Shown here: positions 38,521 through 46,922 of the stretch, piece by piece
Position numbering within the stretch: position 1 is the first letter of the stretch
Layout: each line of letters opens with the position of its first letter
Origin: CAYVUV01 sp964455095
GTDB taxonomy: Bacteria > Desulfobacterota > Binatia > HRBIN30 > CADEER01
Direction of reading: 5' to 3'
DNA: 64,000 nt
NCBI GenBank assembly: GCA_964455095.1
Contig: CAYVUV010000153.1
Coordinates: 1 to 64,000 of the forward strand
Notes under the pieces: generated by a model
Database searches by the model: none
What the model was told of the DNA's origin: nothing
Seen by the model: the letters and a program-made list of their open reading frames with translations, nothing else
Position numbers and translations under genes: made by a program

Positions 38521-39738
38521 GTGCCTGCATCACTGGCGCCCGACAGGTCCTCATTTTCGCGACCAGTGGGTGGTGCTGCCCGCCCCTGGGTGGCGGCTGC
38601 GGTGTGCGGCCTGACGATCATTGCGGGTTGTCGCGGCGACCCCTCTCGTGCCAGCAGCAATATCAAGGCGGGGTCCGTTGCGACGCAAGGCGTGGCAGAC
38701 GATGCCATACGGCCGCTGTCACAAAGCGAGCGGCGAACCACCGCCGGTGCGATTGTCCTGCGCAACCTGAACGGCGAGATCGATGCGCTCGAGGCGCGGC
38801 TGAGGATCACGCCGAGTGACGTGGGCGCCGCCGCCGCGCTGGTCGAGGCGCTCAACATGCGCGCGCTCTGCCTCGGGCGCTTGAGCGATCATGCGCGGGC
38901 CGCCGCGGTGGCCGAGCAGGTGGCGCAAGCGGCGCCCGAGCAGGCGAAGTCGTATCTCCTGCGCGCCCGGGGCCGCACGGCGTTCCATCGCTTCGCGGCC
39001 GCGCTCGCCGATCTGCGCGAAGCCGAGAGCCGCGGGGCGCCGGCGGACGACGTGGCGCTGCTGCGCGCCAACATTCTCAGCGAGATTGGTGAGCCCGACG
39101 AGGCGATGCGAACGCTCGGGGCGCGGGCGGCCGGTGGGGGCAACATTCTCTCGCTCGGCGTTGCGGCCTCGCTCCAGGCCGACGCTGGCGAGTTCGAGCA
39201 GGCGCAGCAGATGTTTCGTCGGGCGGTGGAGGAGTACCGCGACGTTTCACCGCTTCCCATCGCGTGGATCTACATCCGGCAGGCCATGACGCTCGAGAAG
39301 CGGGGACGCGTCGATCAAGCGAGAGAGTTCTACGAGGCGGCGCTCGAGCGCTTTCCGTCGTTCGTGCCGGCGCTCTCGAAGCTCGCCGACCTCGAGACCG
39401 CGGCCGGGCGCACGGGGCGCGCCGAAGTGCTGCTGCGCGCCGTGCGCGCGGTCTCCGACGACCCTGATCACCTGAGCCGACTCGCCGCGCTCCTGCGCCA
39501 GCGGGGGGAAGAGGCGGAGGCCTCCCGGCTGCGGGACGAGGCGCAGGGCCGCTTCGACGCCCTCGTCGCCGAGTTCCCCGAGGCTTTCGCGGCGCACGCC
39601 GCCGAGTTCTGGCTCGGTGTGGGCGGAGATACGCAAAAGGGACTGGAGTTGGCGAGAGTCAACTGGAAGGTGCGCCACCGACCGGAAGACCAGGCCCTTC
39701 TCGCCCGCGCGGAAGAAGCCGCGCGCAATGAGTTCTGA
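38521..39738 (+). CDS. TPR lipoprotein
   Basis: 405 residues from GTG 38521. Lipobox IIAGC follows a short hydrophobic stretch, so it is membrane-anchored by lipid. The body is mostly helix pairs of TPR type: AAAVAEQVAQAAPEQAKSYL, AREFYEAALERFPSFVPALS and TGRAEVLLRAVRAVSDDPDH. It probably acts as a scaffold for the two DUF4331-like proteins encoded just upstream. Confidence 0.8.
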   Translation: MPASLAPDRSSFSRPVGGAARPWVAAAVCGLTIIAGCRGDPSRASSNIKAGSVATQGVADDAIRPLSQSERRTTAGAIVLRNLNGEIDALEARLRITPSDVGAAAALVEALNMRALCLGRLSDHARAAAVAEQVAQAAPEQAKSYLLRARGRTAFHRFAAALADLREAESRGAPADDVALLRANILSEIGEPDEAMRTLGARAAGGGNILSLGVAASLQADAGEFEQAQQMFRRAVEEYRDVSPLPIAWIYIRQAMTLEKRGRVDQAREFYEAALERFPSFVPALSKLADLETAAGRTGRAEVLLRAVRAVSDDPDHLSRLAALLRQRGEEAEASRLRDEAQGRFDALVAEFPEAFAAHAAEFWLGVGGDTQKGLELARVNWKVRHRPEDQALLARAEEAARNEF

Positions 39739-40118
39739 GGGACGTTCCCGGATTGCGGCATGCGAGCGCCTGGGGCGGATGGTTGTGCGTCACCTGACGG
39801 GTGACCCACCCGATTCCGCCAGTTCGGTAGCGCTGCCGTCGTTTGCGATGGGGTTCGTGCCCGCACTGATCGAGCGGCGGCGCCGGCTTTGCTCGGCAAG
39901 TGGTGCGGTCCTTCTGGTTCCTCTCCCTCCGGGAGAGGCCAGGTGAGGGGATCGAACAAACTCTTCAACGAATCACGGGTCGAAGCCATCATTTCATCCC
40001 CTCACCTTACCTCTCCCGGGGGACCCCGGGGGGAGAGGAACTTCTTTGAGGAACTGCCGGGCAAAGTCGGCGCCGACCCAGCCCGCGCGGGTGGCATGTC
40101 TCTTGCGCTGCGGTGAGG
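39739..40118. other. Intergenic region with repeat D
   Basis: 380 bp. The first 175 bp show no gene or hairpin; 39749-39765 is a 17-base sequence repeated at 41304-41320. The rest is repeat D and the HPt leader. Confidence 0.5.
39918..40042. repeat. Family D paired palindrome
   Basis: CCTCTCCCTCCGGGAGAGGCC with AGGTGAGGGGAT, a spacer of about 45 bp, then the inverted ATCCCCTCACCTTACCTCTC with an extended CCGGGGGACCCCGGGG loop. Same build as the other paired repeats but a different sequence. Confidence 0.75.
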
Positions 40119-40532
40119 ATGGAAACGAAGAATCGGATGGCGATGCTGACGACCGATGTTGTTATCGACCGAGCAGCGATCAGCGAGCGCTTCGACGGCG
40201 ACTGGGAGCTGGTGGGCGTGATCGCGGAGATGTTCCTCAAGGATTGCCCGCGACGGTTGCGCGTGGTGCGCGAGGCGGTGGCCGCCGGTGACTGCGAGGC
40301 GCTGGAGCATGCCGCCCACTTGCTCAGGGGCTCGATCAGTAACTTCGGAGCCCCGGTCGCGGCCCAGGCGGCCCTGGAGTTGGAGGTAATGGCCGGCGCG
40401 CGTCATCTGATTGATGCCGCGGCCGTGTATGGCGTGCTGGAGCGCGAGGTCGCTCGCCTGACGCCAGTGCTCGTCCGCCTCGTTCGCGAGGCCGGTTTCA
40501 ACGCCGGGCACGCCACTGCCATCGCGGTGTGA
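40119..40532 (+). CDS. Stand-alone HPt phosphotransfer protein
   Basis: 137 residues (ATG 40119; GTG 40113 and ATG 40137 are possible). The HPt motif EHAAHLLRGSISNFGAPVAA gives phospho-accepting His67. The usual Lys after it is Arg (LLRGS for LKGS). It is a free phosphotransfer protein, expected to move phosphate from a hybrid kinase receiver to another receiver. A hybrid kinase and a lone receiver lie within 6 kb. Confidence 0.85.
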   Translation: METKNRMAMLTTDVVIDRAAISERFDGDWELVGVIAEMFLKDCPRRLRVVREAVAAGDCEALEHAAHLLRGSISNFGAPVAAQAALELEVMAGARHLIDAAAVYGVLEREVARLTPVLVRLVREAGFNAGHATAIAV

Positions 40533-40615
40533 GTGGGCGAAGAACGTGCTAACGAAGCCGAAGGTGAGGAAGAATTCAGCCGGAGAGTCGGCAAGACCCT
40601 CCAGTCGCAAATTGA

Positions 40616-41068
40616 ATGCTGCGGATCTTCGTTGATGCCGATGCCTGTCCGGTGAAGGACGAGATCTATCGCGTTGCGGAGCGCTACGCCCTGCGGGTCA
40701 CCCTCGTCTCGAACAGCCGCATGCGGGTGCCGGAAAAGGACTGGATCGAGCTCGTCGTGGTTGCCGAAGGGTTCGATGCCGCTGACGACCGGATCGTCGA
40801 TATGCTCGAGACGGGCGACATCGTCGTCTCGGCGGATATCCTGCTGGCGGCGCGCTGCCTGCAAAAGGGCGCGCACGTCATCGGCACGACCGGCAAGCCG
40901 TTTCTCGATGACAACATCGGCGCCTCCGTTGCGACGCGCGATCTGCACGCCGCGTTGCGCGAGTCGGGAGAGATGCGGGGCGGACCTCCGCCGCTGCAGA
41001 AACGCGACCGGTCCCGCTTCCTGCAAAGCCTCGACGCCGCCATCCAGCGTATCGGTCGCGGTAAGTGA
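40616..41068 (+). CDS. YaiI/YqxD family (DUF188) protein
   Basis: 150 residues with the family hallmarks: IFVDADACPVKDEIYRVA, TLVSNSRM, VVAEGFDAADDRIV, VVSADILLAARCLQKGAHV and the LDDNIG segment. It is a PIN-like, small conserved cytoplasmic protein of uncertain function (a putative nuclease fold). 83 bp after HPt. Confidence 0.92.
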   Translation: MLRIFVDADACPVKDEIYRVAERYALRVTLVSNSRMRVPEKDWIELVVVAEGFDAADDRIVDMLETGDIVVSADILLAARCLQKGAHVIGTTGKPFLDDNIGASVATRDLHAALRESGEMRGGPPPLQKRDRSRFLQSLDAAIQRIGRGK

Positions 41069-41077
41069 GACCTGTGC

Positions 41078-41100
41078 GCCGGGAGTCGTCGCCTCCCGGC
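41078..41100 (+). terminator. Hairpin after the YaiI gene
   Basis: GCCGGGAG pairs perfectly with CTCCCGGC over a 7-base loop, 9 bp past the stop. There is no T-run, so termination is likely but not certain. Confidence 0.5.
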
Positions 41101-41358
41101 AGCTCGTGCGGGACGCGGCGGGTTGCTTCGATTCTCCTTTTCGCTCGCCCGCCTTGGTCTGCGAGAGGGGAAGGGCCGCTCCACCACCTGATCGCCCGCC
41201 GGGGGGCGCCCATTCGCAGGCGGCAAGGAGCGGTGTTCCGGCCGCCTCCGGTCGTTCGGCCCGCGTAGGAGTACGCGCGTAGTTATCCCGGGTTACGCAC
41301 CGACGGATTGCGGCATGCGAATGACGGGATGCGGCCCCTGATGAGAGAGGGAGCGTCG

Positions 41359-41733
41359 ATGCCGAACAGTGCCCCCGCCATACTGTTGGTCGAAGACGCG
41401 TTCGAATTGCGTGAAGCGCTTGAAGAGGTCCTGCGTCTCGAAGGCTACGCGGTACAGGCAGCGGCGGACGGGCGACAGGCGTTGTCGACTCTCGAGGCGG
41501 GCTTTAGGCCGTGCGTGATCCTCCTCGACTTCGAGATGCCGGTCATGGATGGCTTCGAGTTTCGGCGACACCAGACGGCGAACCCGCACTTTGCCGCCAT
41601 TCCTCTCATCGCGCATTCGGGGGCCTACAGCGTCGAGAAGAAGGCAGATGAAATCGGGGCCGCCGCCTTCATTCGGAAACCGGCCAACATGGAGTATCTC
41701 CTCGCGCTGTTGCAGCAGCATCGCCTGAAATAG
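41359..41733 (+). CDS. Single-domain response regulator
   Basis: 124 residues, receiver only. ILLVEDAFELREAL holds the acidic pocket, Asp57 in ILLDFEMPVMDGFEF is the phosphoacceptor, and PLIAHSGAY and IRKPAN supply the Ser and Lys. With no output domain it must act through a partner or as a phosphate carrier (CheY/Spo0F type). Candidate partners are HPt at 40.1 kb and the hybrid kinase at 43.3 kb. Confidence 0.9.
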   Translation: MPNSAPAILLVEDAFELREALEEVLRLEGYAVQAAADGRQALSTLEAGFRPCVILLDFEMPVMDGFEFRRHQTANPHFAAIPLIAHSGAYSVEKKADEIGAAAFIRKPANMEYLLALLQQHRLK

Positions 41734-41798
41734 CATCCCTGCGCCAAGGCGGGTCCCGGTGCGGAGGCCGGCTATGTCGGGAGCGGTCGGCGCGCGGT

Positions 41799-42467
41799 TC
41801 ACGCGGGGGGACGGGGCGCCCCCTCCCAGAGCCGGAAGCCGCCGGTGAAGGCGTTGCTGTTGGTGCCGAGGCGGGTGTCGGGCGGCAAGGTGTCGAGCTT
41901 CTTGGCGTTGCCGCCGCCGAGGACGACGTAGTCGGCGACCAGCGCGGCCTTCAGGCAGGCGACGACGTCCGCCACTTCCTGGCGCCATTTCTTCTTGCCG
42001 AGCCGCTCCAGGCCGCGCAGGCCGACGAAGTCCTCGAAGGTCTTGCCCTTCTTGTAGGGCAGGTGCGCCAGCTCCATCGGAGCGACGACGCCGTCGACGA
42101 TCAGCGTCGAGCCCAATCCGGTGCCGAGACCGAGGAAGAGCATGCGGCCGCCCTCATAGCTGCCGAGGGCCTGCATGGCGGCGTCGTTGATGAGCTTGAC
42201 CGGGCAGCGGAAGCGCTTGGCGAAGTCGAATCCCACCCAACCCGGGCCGAGGTTCTTCGGCTCGAGCGCCGGCTTGCCGTCGAGGACCAGGCCGGGATAC
42301 CCGATGGCCACCGCCTCGTAGCGCCAGCCCTTGGCCAACGCGCGCACCTTGGCCACCATCTGCGCGGGCGTGAGCGTCGGCCCGGACGGCACCTTGCGCA
42401 CCTCGCTCTGCCCCGTGGCGAGGATCTTGACGTTGGTGCCCCCGATATCGATGACCAGGATGTTCAT
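41799..42467 (-). CDS. ROK-family sugar kinase, polyphosphate-glucokinase-like
   Basis: 222 residues, shorter than ATP-dependent ROK kinases (about 300). ILVIDIGGTNVKIL is the phosphate-binding motif. IGYPGLVLDGKP, NDAAMQALGSYEGGRMLFLGLGTG and VVLGGGNAKKLD follow. The compact length and GYPG and LGLGTGLGS motifs resemble polyphosphate glucokinase (PpgK). The Cys-rich ROK zinc motif is absent. It likely phosphorylates glucose; PPK2 at 59.7 kb is another polyphosphate enzyme. Confidence 0.8.
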   Translation of the reverse strand: MNILVIDIGGTNVKILATGQSEVRKVPSGPTLTPAQMVAKVRALAKGWRYEAVAIGYPGLVLDGKPALEPKNLGPGWVGFDFAKRFRCPVKLINDAAMQALGSYEGGRMLFLGLGTGLGSTLIVDGVVAPMELAHLPYKKGKTFEDFVGLRGLERLGKKKWRQEVADVVACLKAALVADYVVLGGGNAKKLDTLPPDTRLGTNSNAFTGGFRLWEGAPRPPA

Positions 42468-42518
42468 GCGATCGCCCCCCGTCGGTGCGCGCTTGTAGCA
42501 CGAGGTCAGCGCAGGCGG

Positions 42519-43118
42519 TCAAACGCCGCGCCGCCGCGCCCCGGTGCTCAGCGGGCGGTGGCGAAAGCAGTCGACGACGTGGTCGTTGACCATCCCCACC
42601 GCCTGCATGAAGGCGTAACAGATGGTGGGGCCGACGAAGCGGAAGCCGCGCCGCTTGAGCGCGCGGCTCATCGCCAGCGCCTCGTCGGTTTGCGCCGGCA
42701 CCTCGGAGAGCGCGCGACGGCGATTCTGGATCGGCGCGCCGCCGGTGAAGGACCAGATGAAACGGTCGAAGCTGCCGAGCTCCGCGCGCGTGGCCAGGAA
42801 GGCCTTGGCGTTGTCGATGGCGGCTGCCACCTTGAGCCGGTTGCGCACGATGCCGGGGTCGGCGAGCAGCCGGGCCACGTCGCGCGGGCCGAACGCGGCC
42901 ACGGCCCGCGCGTCGAAGTCGGCGAAGGCGCGGCGGTAGCCCTCGCGCTTCTTCAAAATCGTCAGCCAGCTCAAGCCCGCCTGCGCCCCTTCGAGGATCA
43001 GGAACTCGAACAGCCGCCGCTCGTCGTGCAGGGGCACGCCCCACTCCTCGTCGTGGTACTGGATGTACAGCGGATCGGCCGTTGCCCAGCCGCAGCGCGT
43101 CTTGGCTGCTGGTGCCAT
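42519..43118 (-). CDS. tag: DNA-3-methyladenine glycosylase I
   Basis: 199 residues, the normal size. CGWATADPLYIQYHDEEWG holds the N-terminal zinc Cys and His, EFLILEGAQAGLSWLTIL is the base-binding region, and NDHVVDCFRH supplies the C-terminal zinc His and Cys. It removes 3-methyladenine from DNA in base-excision repair. ATG 43118 starts just before the CGW motif. Its 5' side faces the hybrid kinase gene. Confidence 0.93.
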   Translation of the reverse strand: MAPAAKTRCGWATADPLYIQYHDEEWGVPLHDERRLFEFLILEGAQAGLSWLTILKKREGYRRAFADFDARAVAAFGPRDVARLLADPGIVRNRLKVAAAIDNAKAFLATRAELGSFDRFIWSFTGGAPIQNRRRALSEVPAQTDEALAMSRALKRRGFRFVGPTICYAFMQAVGMVNDHVVDCFRHRPLSTGARRRGV

Positions 43119-43309
43119 CGCCTCGCCCTCCCTTCGGTCCGCCGCCATACGCGCCGGCAACTGCGGCTGTCAATCGCCGCCTAGCAGATAAACGACGCTT
43201 TGCGGGGAATTGGAAGATCGATGGCGCCGCACGGGCGCGAAACTCCCGGGGAATGCTCCGGCAACGAGCGCAGCGGCATGGCATCGAGCATGCAGTCCAT
43301 CGGAACGGG

Positions 43310-46078
43310 ATGATGATGACGCCGGTCTCCGCCTTGCGTGCCGAAGCTGAGGAGCTTTGCTCGATCGATCAATCGCTGTTCGACGCGCTCTCGGCACATA
43401 TCGCCCTGGTGGGCGAGGCGGGGACGATTCTGCGCGTCAACGACGCATGGCGGCGGTTCGCGGAAGGGAACGCGGGGACACCGGACAAGGTGCTCGAGGG
43501 GGCCGACTATCTCGGCACGTGCGAGGCATCGGGGGCGCAGGGCTGCGAGACGGCGGCGGAATTTGCCGCCGGCCTGCGCGCGGTTCTGGCCGGTACGAGT
43601 CCGGGGTTCATGCTCGAGTACGGTTGCGACTCGCCGACCGAGCAGCGCTGGTTCGCGGCCCGCGTCACTCAATTCACCACCGGTGGCCGCCGTCGCGCCG
43701 TCGTGGCGCACGAGGATATCAGCGCGCGCCGGCTGGCGGAGCAGCAGCTCGCCGCGCGGGAGCAACACTTCAGCTCCCTGCTCGCCAGCAGTCTGGATCT
43801 GATCGCCACGATCGATGTCAACGGCATCTATCAGTACGTGAGCCCGTCGCACGAAGCAGTGCTGGGATATCGACCCGACGACCTCATCGGGTCGAACGCC
43901 CTGCTGCTGGTCCACCCCGACGACGTCGCGCGGGCGATGGTATCGATCGGTGTGGCTATCGAACAACCTGACGCGCAGATAACCCTGGAGTATCGCGTGC
44001 GGCACCGCGATGGCTCCTGGCGCGTGATCGAAGCGTTCGGCAAGAGGCTGCCCGACCAGCTGCCGATCGTCGGCATCCTCAACGCGCGCGACATCACCGA
44101 GCGCAAGCGCGCGGAGGAGGCGCTGCGACAGAGCGAGGATCGCTTCCGCAGCGCCTTCGAAAACGCGCCGATCGGCGTCGTCATCGTGGCTCCCGACGGG
44201 CGATTCCTGCAGGCCAACCGCGCGTTCTGCGACATCGTCGGGTACTCCGCCGACGAGCTCGTGCACGGGACGAGGTTCCAGGACATCACGCACCCAGGCG
44301 ACATCGACGCAGACGTGCAGTTGCTGCGCGAGATGCTGGCCGGTCAGCGCACGCGCTACGAGCTGGAGAAGCGCTATATCAACCGCGCCGGGCTACCCGT
44401 GCACGTGCGCCTGCACGTGTCGCTGGTGCGCGACGCGGCGGGCGCGCCGCTGCACGTCATCGGCCAGGTGGTCGACGAGTCCGAGCGGAAGCGCGCCGAA
44501 GCCATGCAGCGCCGCCTGGTGCGGGCGGTCGAAGCGGCGGCGGAAGGCATCGTGTTGACGGATGCCGAGGGCCATATCCTGCAGGTCAACCCCGCCTTCA
44601 CGCGCCTGACGGGCTATGCAGCGGCCGACGTCGTGGGCAGGCGGCCGCCGCTGCTGCATCGGAACTTGCACGACGTTGATACCTACGCCGCCTTCTGGCG
44701 CGCGATCCGCGCCGGCGAGACGTGGGCCGGGCGGGTGATCGACCGCCGCGCCGACGGCAGCCACTACCACGTCGCGGTCACCGTGGCGCCGATCATCGAT
44801 GACAAAGGCGTGCTGACTGGATTCGTCGGCATTCATCGCGACGTGACAGAGGACATCCGTCGCGAGGACGCCCTGGCCGACGCGCTGCAGCGGGCCGAGG
44901 GCGCGACGCGCGCCAAGAGCGAGTTTCTCGCCAACATGAGCCACGAGATTCGCACGCCGATGAACGGCATCCTCGGCATGACGGAGCTGGCGCTCGCGAC
45001 ACAGTTGGACGCGGAGCAGCGCGAGTATCTCGAGCTGGTGAAAAGCTCGGCCGACTCGCTGCTCGGCATCATCGACGACATTCTCGATTTCTCCAAGATC
45101 GAAGCCGGCAAGCTGGCGCTCGAACCGGGCGTGTTCGACCTGCGCGCCGTGTTCGATACAACCCTCAAGACCCTGGGCCTGCGCGCGCGCGAGAAGGGCA
45201 TCGCGCTGACCTGGGAGGTCGATGCGTCCGTGCCCGCCGCGCTGGTCGGCGACGCGACTCGGCTGCGCCAGATCATCACCAATCTGGTCGGTAACGGCAT
45301 CAAGTTCACCGCCGCCGGTGTGGTGTCGGTGCGCGCCGTCGTCACCGAACAGCGCGGCGATGTGCTCGAGCTGCACGTGACCGTGTCGGACACCGGCGTC
45401 GGGGTCGCCCCGGACCGGCAGGAGCGGATCTTCGCGGCATTCGAACAAGTCGACGCGTCGATCAGCCGGCGCTTCGGCGGCACCGGTCTGGGCCTGACGA
45501 TCTCGGCGCGATTGGTCGGCATGATGGGCGGGCGCATCTGGGTGGAGAGCACTCCGGCCGTCGGCAGCGCGTTCCATTTTACCGTCGCGCTGGGGCTGAC
45601 GCGTGAGTCCGTCGCCGCTGGCAAACCCGGCGAACCGCCCGCCGCGCCCGCCGTAGCGGCGCGCGCCTTGCACGTGCTCCTGGCGGAGGACAACGTCGTC
45701 AATCAGCGCCTCGTCCTGCGCCTGCTGCAGAAGCGCGGCCACTCCGTCGTCGTGGCGGGGAACGGCCGCGAGGCCCTGGCGGCCGCGGGGCGCGAGCGCT
45801 TCGATGCGGTGTTGATGGACGTGCAAATGCCCGAGATGGACGGCTTCGAAGCCACCGCGGCGCTGCGCGCGCGCGAGGCGGGCGCCGCCCAGCACCTGCC
45901 GATCATCGCCATGACCGCCCACGCCATGAAGGGCGATCGCGAGCGCTGCCTGGCGGCGGGGATGGATGACTACGTCACCAAACCGATTCGCGCCGCCGAC
46001 CTGTTCGCGGTGTTGGAGCGGTGGGCAGTGGAAGCGGAGATCCCTCCGGCCTCCTCCCCCTCGACGGGGGAGGATTGA
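43310..46078 (+). CDS. Multi-PAS hybrid histidine kinase with receiver
   Basis: 922 residues from ATG 43310 (GGAACGGG upstream; ATG 43253 possible). No transmembrane segment. Four PAS-like domains (about 24-130, 148-265, 275-390, 400-515; e.g. DLIATIDVNGIYQYVSPSHE). His545 in SHEIRTPMNGILGM; ATPase with NLVGNGIKFT, DTGVGVAPD and GTGLGLTISARLVGMMGG. Receiver Asp837 in VLMDVQMPEMDGFEA, then TKPIRAADL. It should sense a cytoplasmic cue and feed a phosphorelay. The last seven residues (SPSTGED) are encoded by repeat C, which also supplies the stop. Confidence 0.9.
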   Translation: MMMTPVSALRAEAEELCSIDQSLFDALSAHIALVGEAGTILRVNDAWRRFAEGNAGTPDKVLEGADYLGTCEASGAQGCETAAEFAAGLRAVLAGTSPGFMLEYGCDSPTEQRWFAARVTQFTTGGRRRAVVAHEDISARRLAEQQLAAREQHFSSLLASSLDLIATIDVNGIYQYVSPSHEAVLGYRPDDLIGSNALLLVHPDDVARAMVSIGVAIEQPDAQITLEYRVRHRDGSWRVIEAFGKRLPDQLPIVGILNARDITERKRAEEALRQSEDRFRSAFENAPIGVVIVAPDGRFLQANRAFCDIVGYSADELVHGTRFQDITHPGDIDADVQLLREMLAGQRTRYELEKRYINRAGLPVHVRLHVSLVRDAAGAPLHVIGQVVDESERKRAEAMQRRLVRAVEAAAEGIVLTDAEGHILQVNPAFTRLTGYAAADVVGRRPPLLHRNLHDVDTYAAFWRAIRAGETWAGRVIDRRADGSHYHVAVTVAPIIDDKGVLTGFVGIHRDVTEDIRREDALADALQRAEGATRAKSEFLANMSHEIRTPMNGILGMTELALATQLDAEQREYLELVKSSADSLLGIIDDILDFSKIEAGKLALEPGVFDLRAVFDTTLKTLGLRAREKGIALTWEVDASVPAALVGDATRLRQIITNLVGNGIKFTAAGVVSVRAVVTEQRGDVLELHVTVSDTGVGVAPDRQERIFAAFEQVDASISRRFGGTGLGLTISARLVGMMGGRIWVESTPAVGSAFHFTVALGLTRESVAAGKPGEPPAAPAVAARALHVLLAEDNVVNQRLVLRLLQKRGHSVVVAGNGREALAAAGRERFDAVLMDVQMPEMDGFEATAALRAREAGAAQHLPIIAMTAHAMKGDRERCLAAGMDDYVTKPIRAADLFAVLERWAVEAEIPPASSPSTGED

Positions 46079-46175
46079 GGTGGGGTGATTAGATGATCTG
46101 CCACCGCTAGCGGAGCCGCTGGCGCGGGTCGTCTCATCACCCCCCATCCAACCTTCCCCGGCAAAGGGGGGAAGG
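46037..46175. repeat. Family C palindromes, copy 3, overlapping the kinase 3' end
   Basis: CCTCCCCCTCGACGGGGGAG near 46052, a middle GCTAGCGGAGCCGCTGGCGC near 46106, then CCAACCTTCCCCGGCAAAGG and GGGGAAGG near 46147-46173. The TGA of the kinase gene (46076-46078) lies inside it. Confidence 0.8.
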
Positions 46176-46243
46176 CTTCCGATCCCCGGCCCCCTCTCTG
46201 CCTCGGCCTGCCTTCACGTCGCGCCTGTGCTACAGGTCGCCGT

Positions 46244-46822
46244 ATGTTCACCGGGATCATCGAAGAAGTCGGCGAAGTCATCCAGGCAGACGCGGGAGTG
46301 TTGCGCATTCGCGCGACCACGGTGGTGTCGGACGCGCAGTTGGGCGATTCGATCGCGATCAACGGCGTCGATCTCACCGTGACCGAGAAGGACGCCGAGT
46401 CGTTCTTCGCTCACGTCATGCCGGAGACGTACCGGCGCTCGAACCTCGGCGGGCTGCAGGTCGGCGACCGGGTGAATCTCGAGCGCTCGGTGCGCCCCAC
46501 CGATCGTTTGAGCGGCCACATCGTGCGCGGCGTGGTCGAGGGCGTGGCGCGCATCGATTCGTTTACCCCCGAGGCCGAGGCGATCATCGCGCGCTTTCGC
46601 ACCCCCGCCGAGCTGCTGCGCTACATGGTCGTGAAGGGCCCGGTGTGCATCGACGGCGCCAGCCTGACGATCGTCGACAAGACCGCCGACACGTTTGCCG
46701 TCTCGCTCGTCCAGTACACGCAAGCGCACACCAACTTGCTCGGCAAACGCCCCGGCGATCTGGTCAACATCGAGACCGACATCATCGCCCGCTACGTCGA
46801 GAACCTGCTCGCGCAGCGTTGA
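46244..46822 (+). CDS. ribE: Riboflavin synthase alpha-chain homologue with altered active-site residues
   Basis: 192 residues, two lumazine-binding barrels. MFTGIIEEVGEV is the standard start. The usual NGVCLTV reads INGVDLTV, so the conserved Cys (Cys48 in E. coli, from memory) is Asp. The usual GHxxxGH reads GHIVRGVVEG, so the second His (His102) is Val. The C-terminal half keeps KGPVCIDGASLTIV with its Asp, Ser and Thr. Riboflavin synthase turns two 6,7-dimethyl-8-ribityllumazine molecules into riboflavin; loss of these residues may weaken that or make it a lumazine/flavin-binding protein. No other rib genes adjoin. Confidence 0.85.
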   Translation: MFTGIIEEVGEVIQADAGVLRIRATTVVSDAQLGDSIAINGVDLTVTEKDAESFFAHVMPETYRRSNLGGLQVGDRVNLERSVRPTDRLSGHIVRGVVEGVARIDSFTPEAEAIIARFRTPAELLRYMVVKGPVCIDGASLTIVDKTADTFAVSLVQYTQAHTNLLGKRPGDLVNIETDIIARYVENLLAQR

Positions 46823-46831
46823 TCGGGCGGG

Positions 46832-46922
46832 AAACCACGGATGAACACGGATAGACACGGATAGGAAAGCAGTAGCCTCCGGTTTGGATCCCATCCGCGT
46901 TCATCCGTGTTTATCCGCGGTT
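46832..46922. repeat. Family E paired repeat between convergent genes
   Basis: CCACGGATGAACACGGATAG (46835-46854) and the inverted CATCCGCGTTCATCCGTGTT (46892-46911) with TATCCGCGG. It separates ribE from pbpC and encodes the last residues and stop of PbpC. Similar sequences are, from memory, frequent in environmental genomes. Confidence 0.85.
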
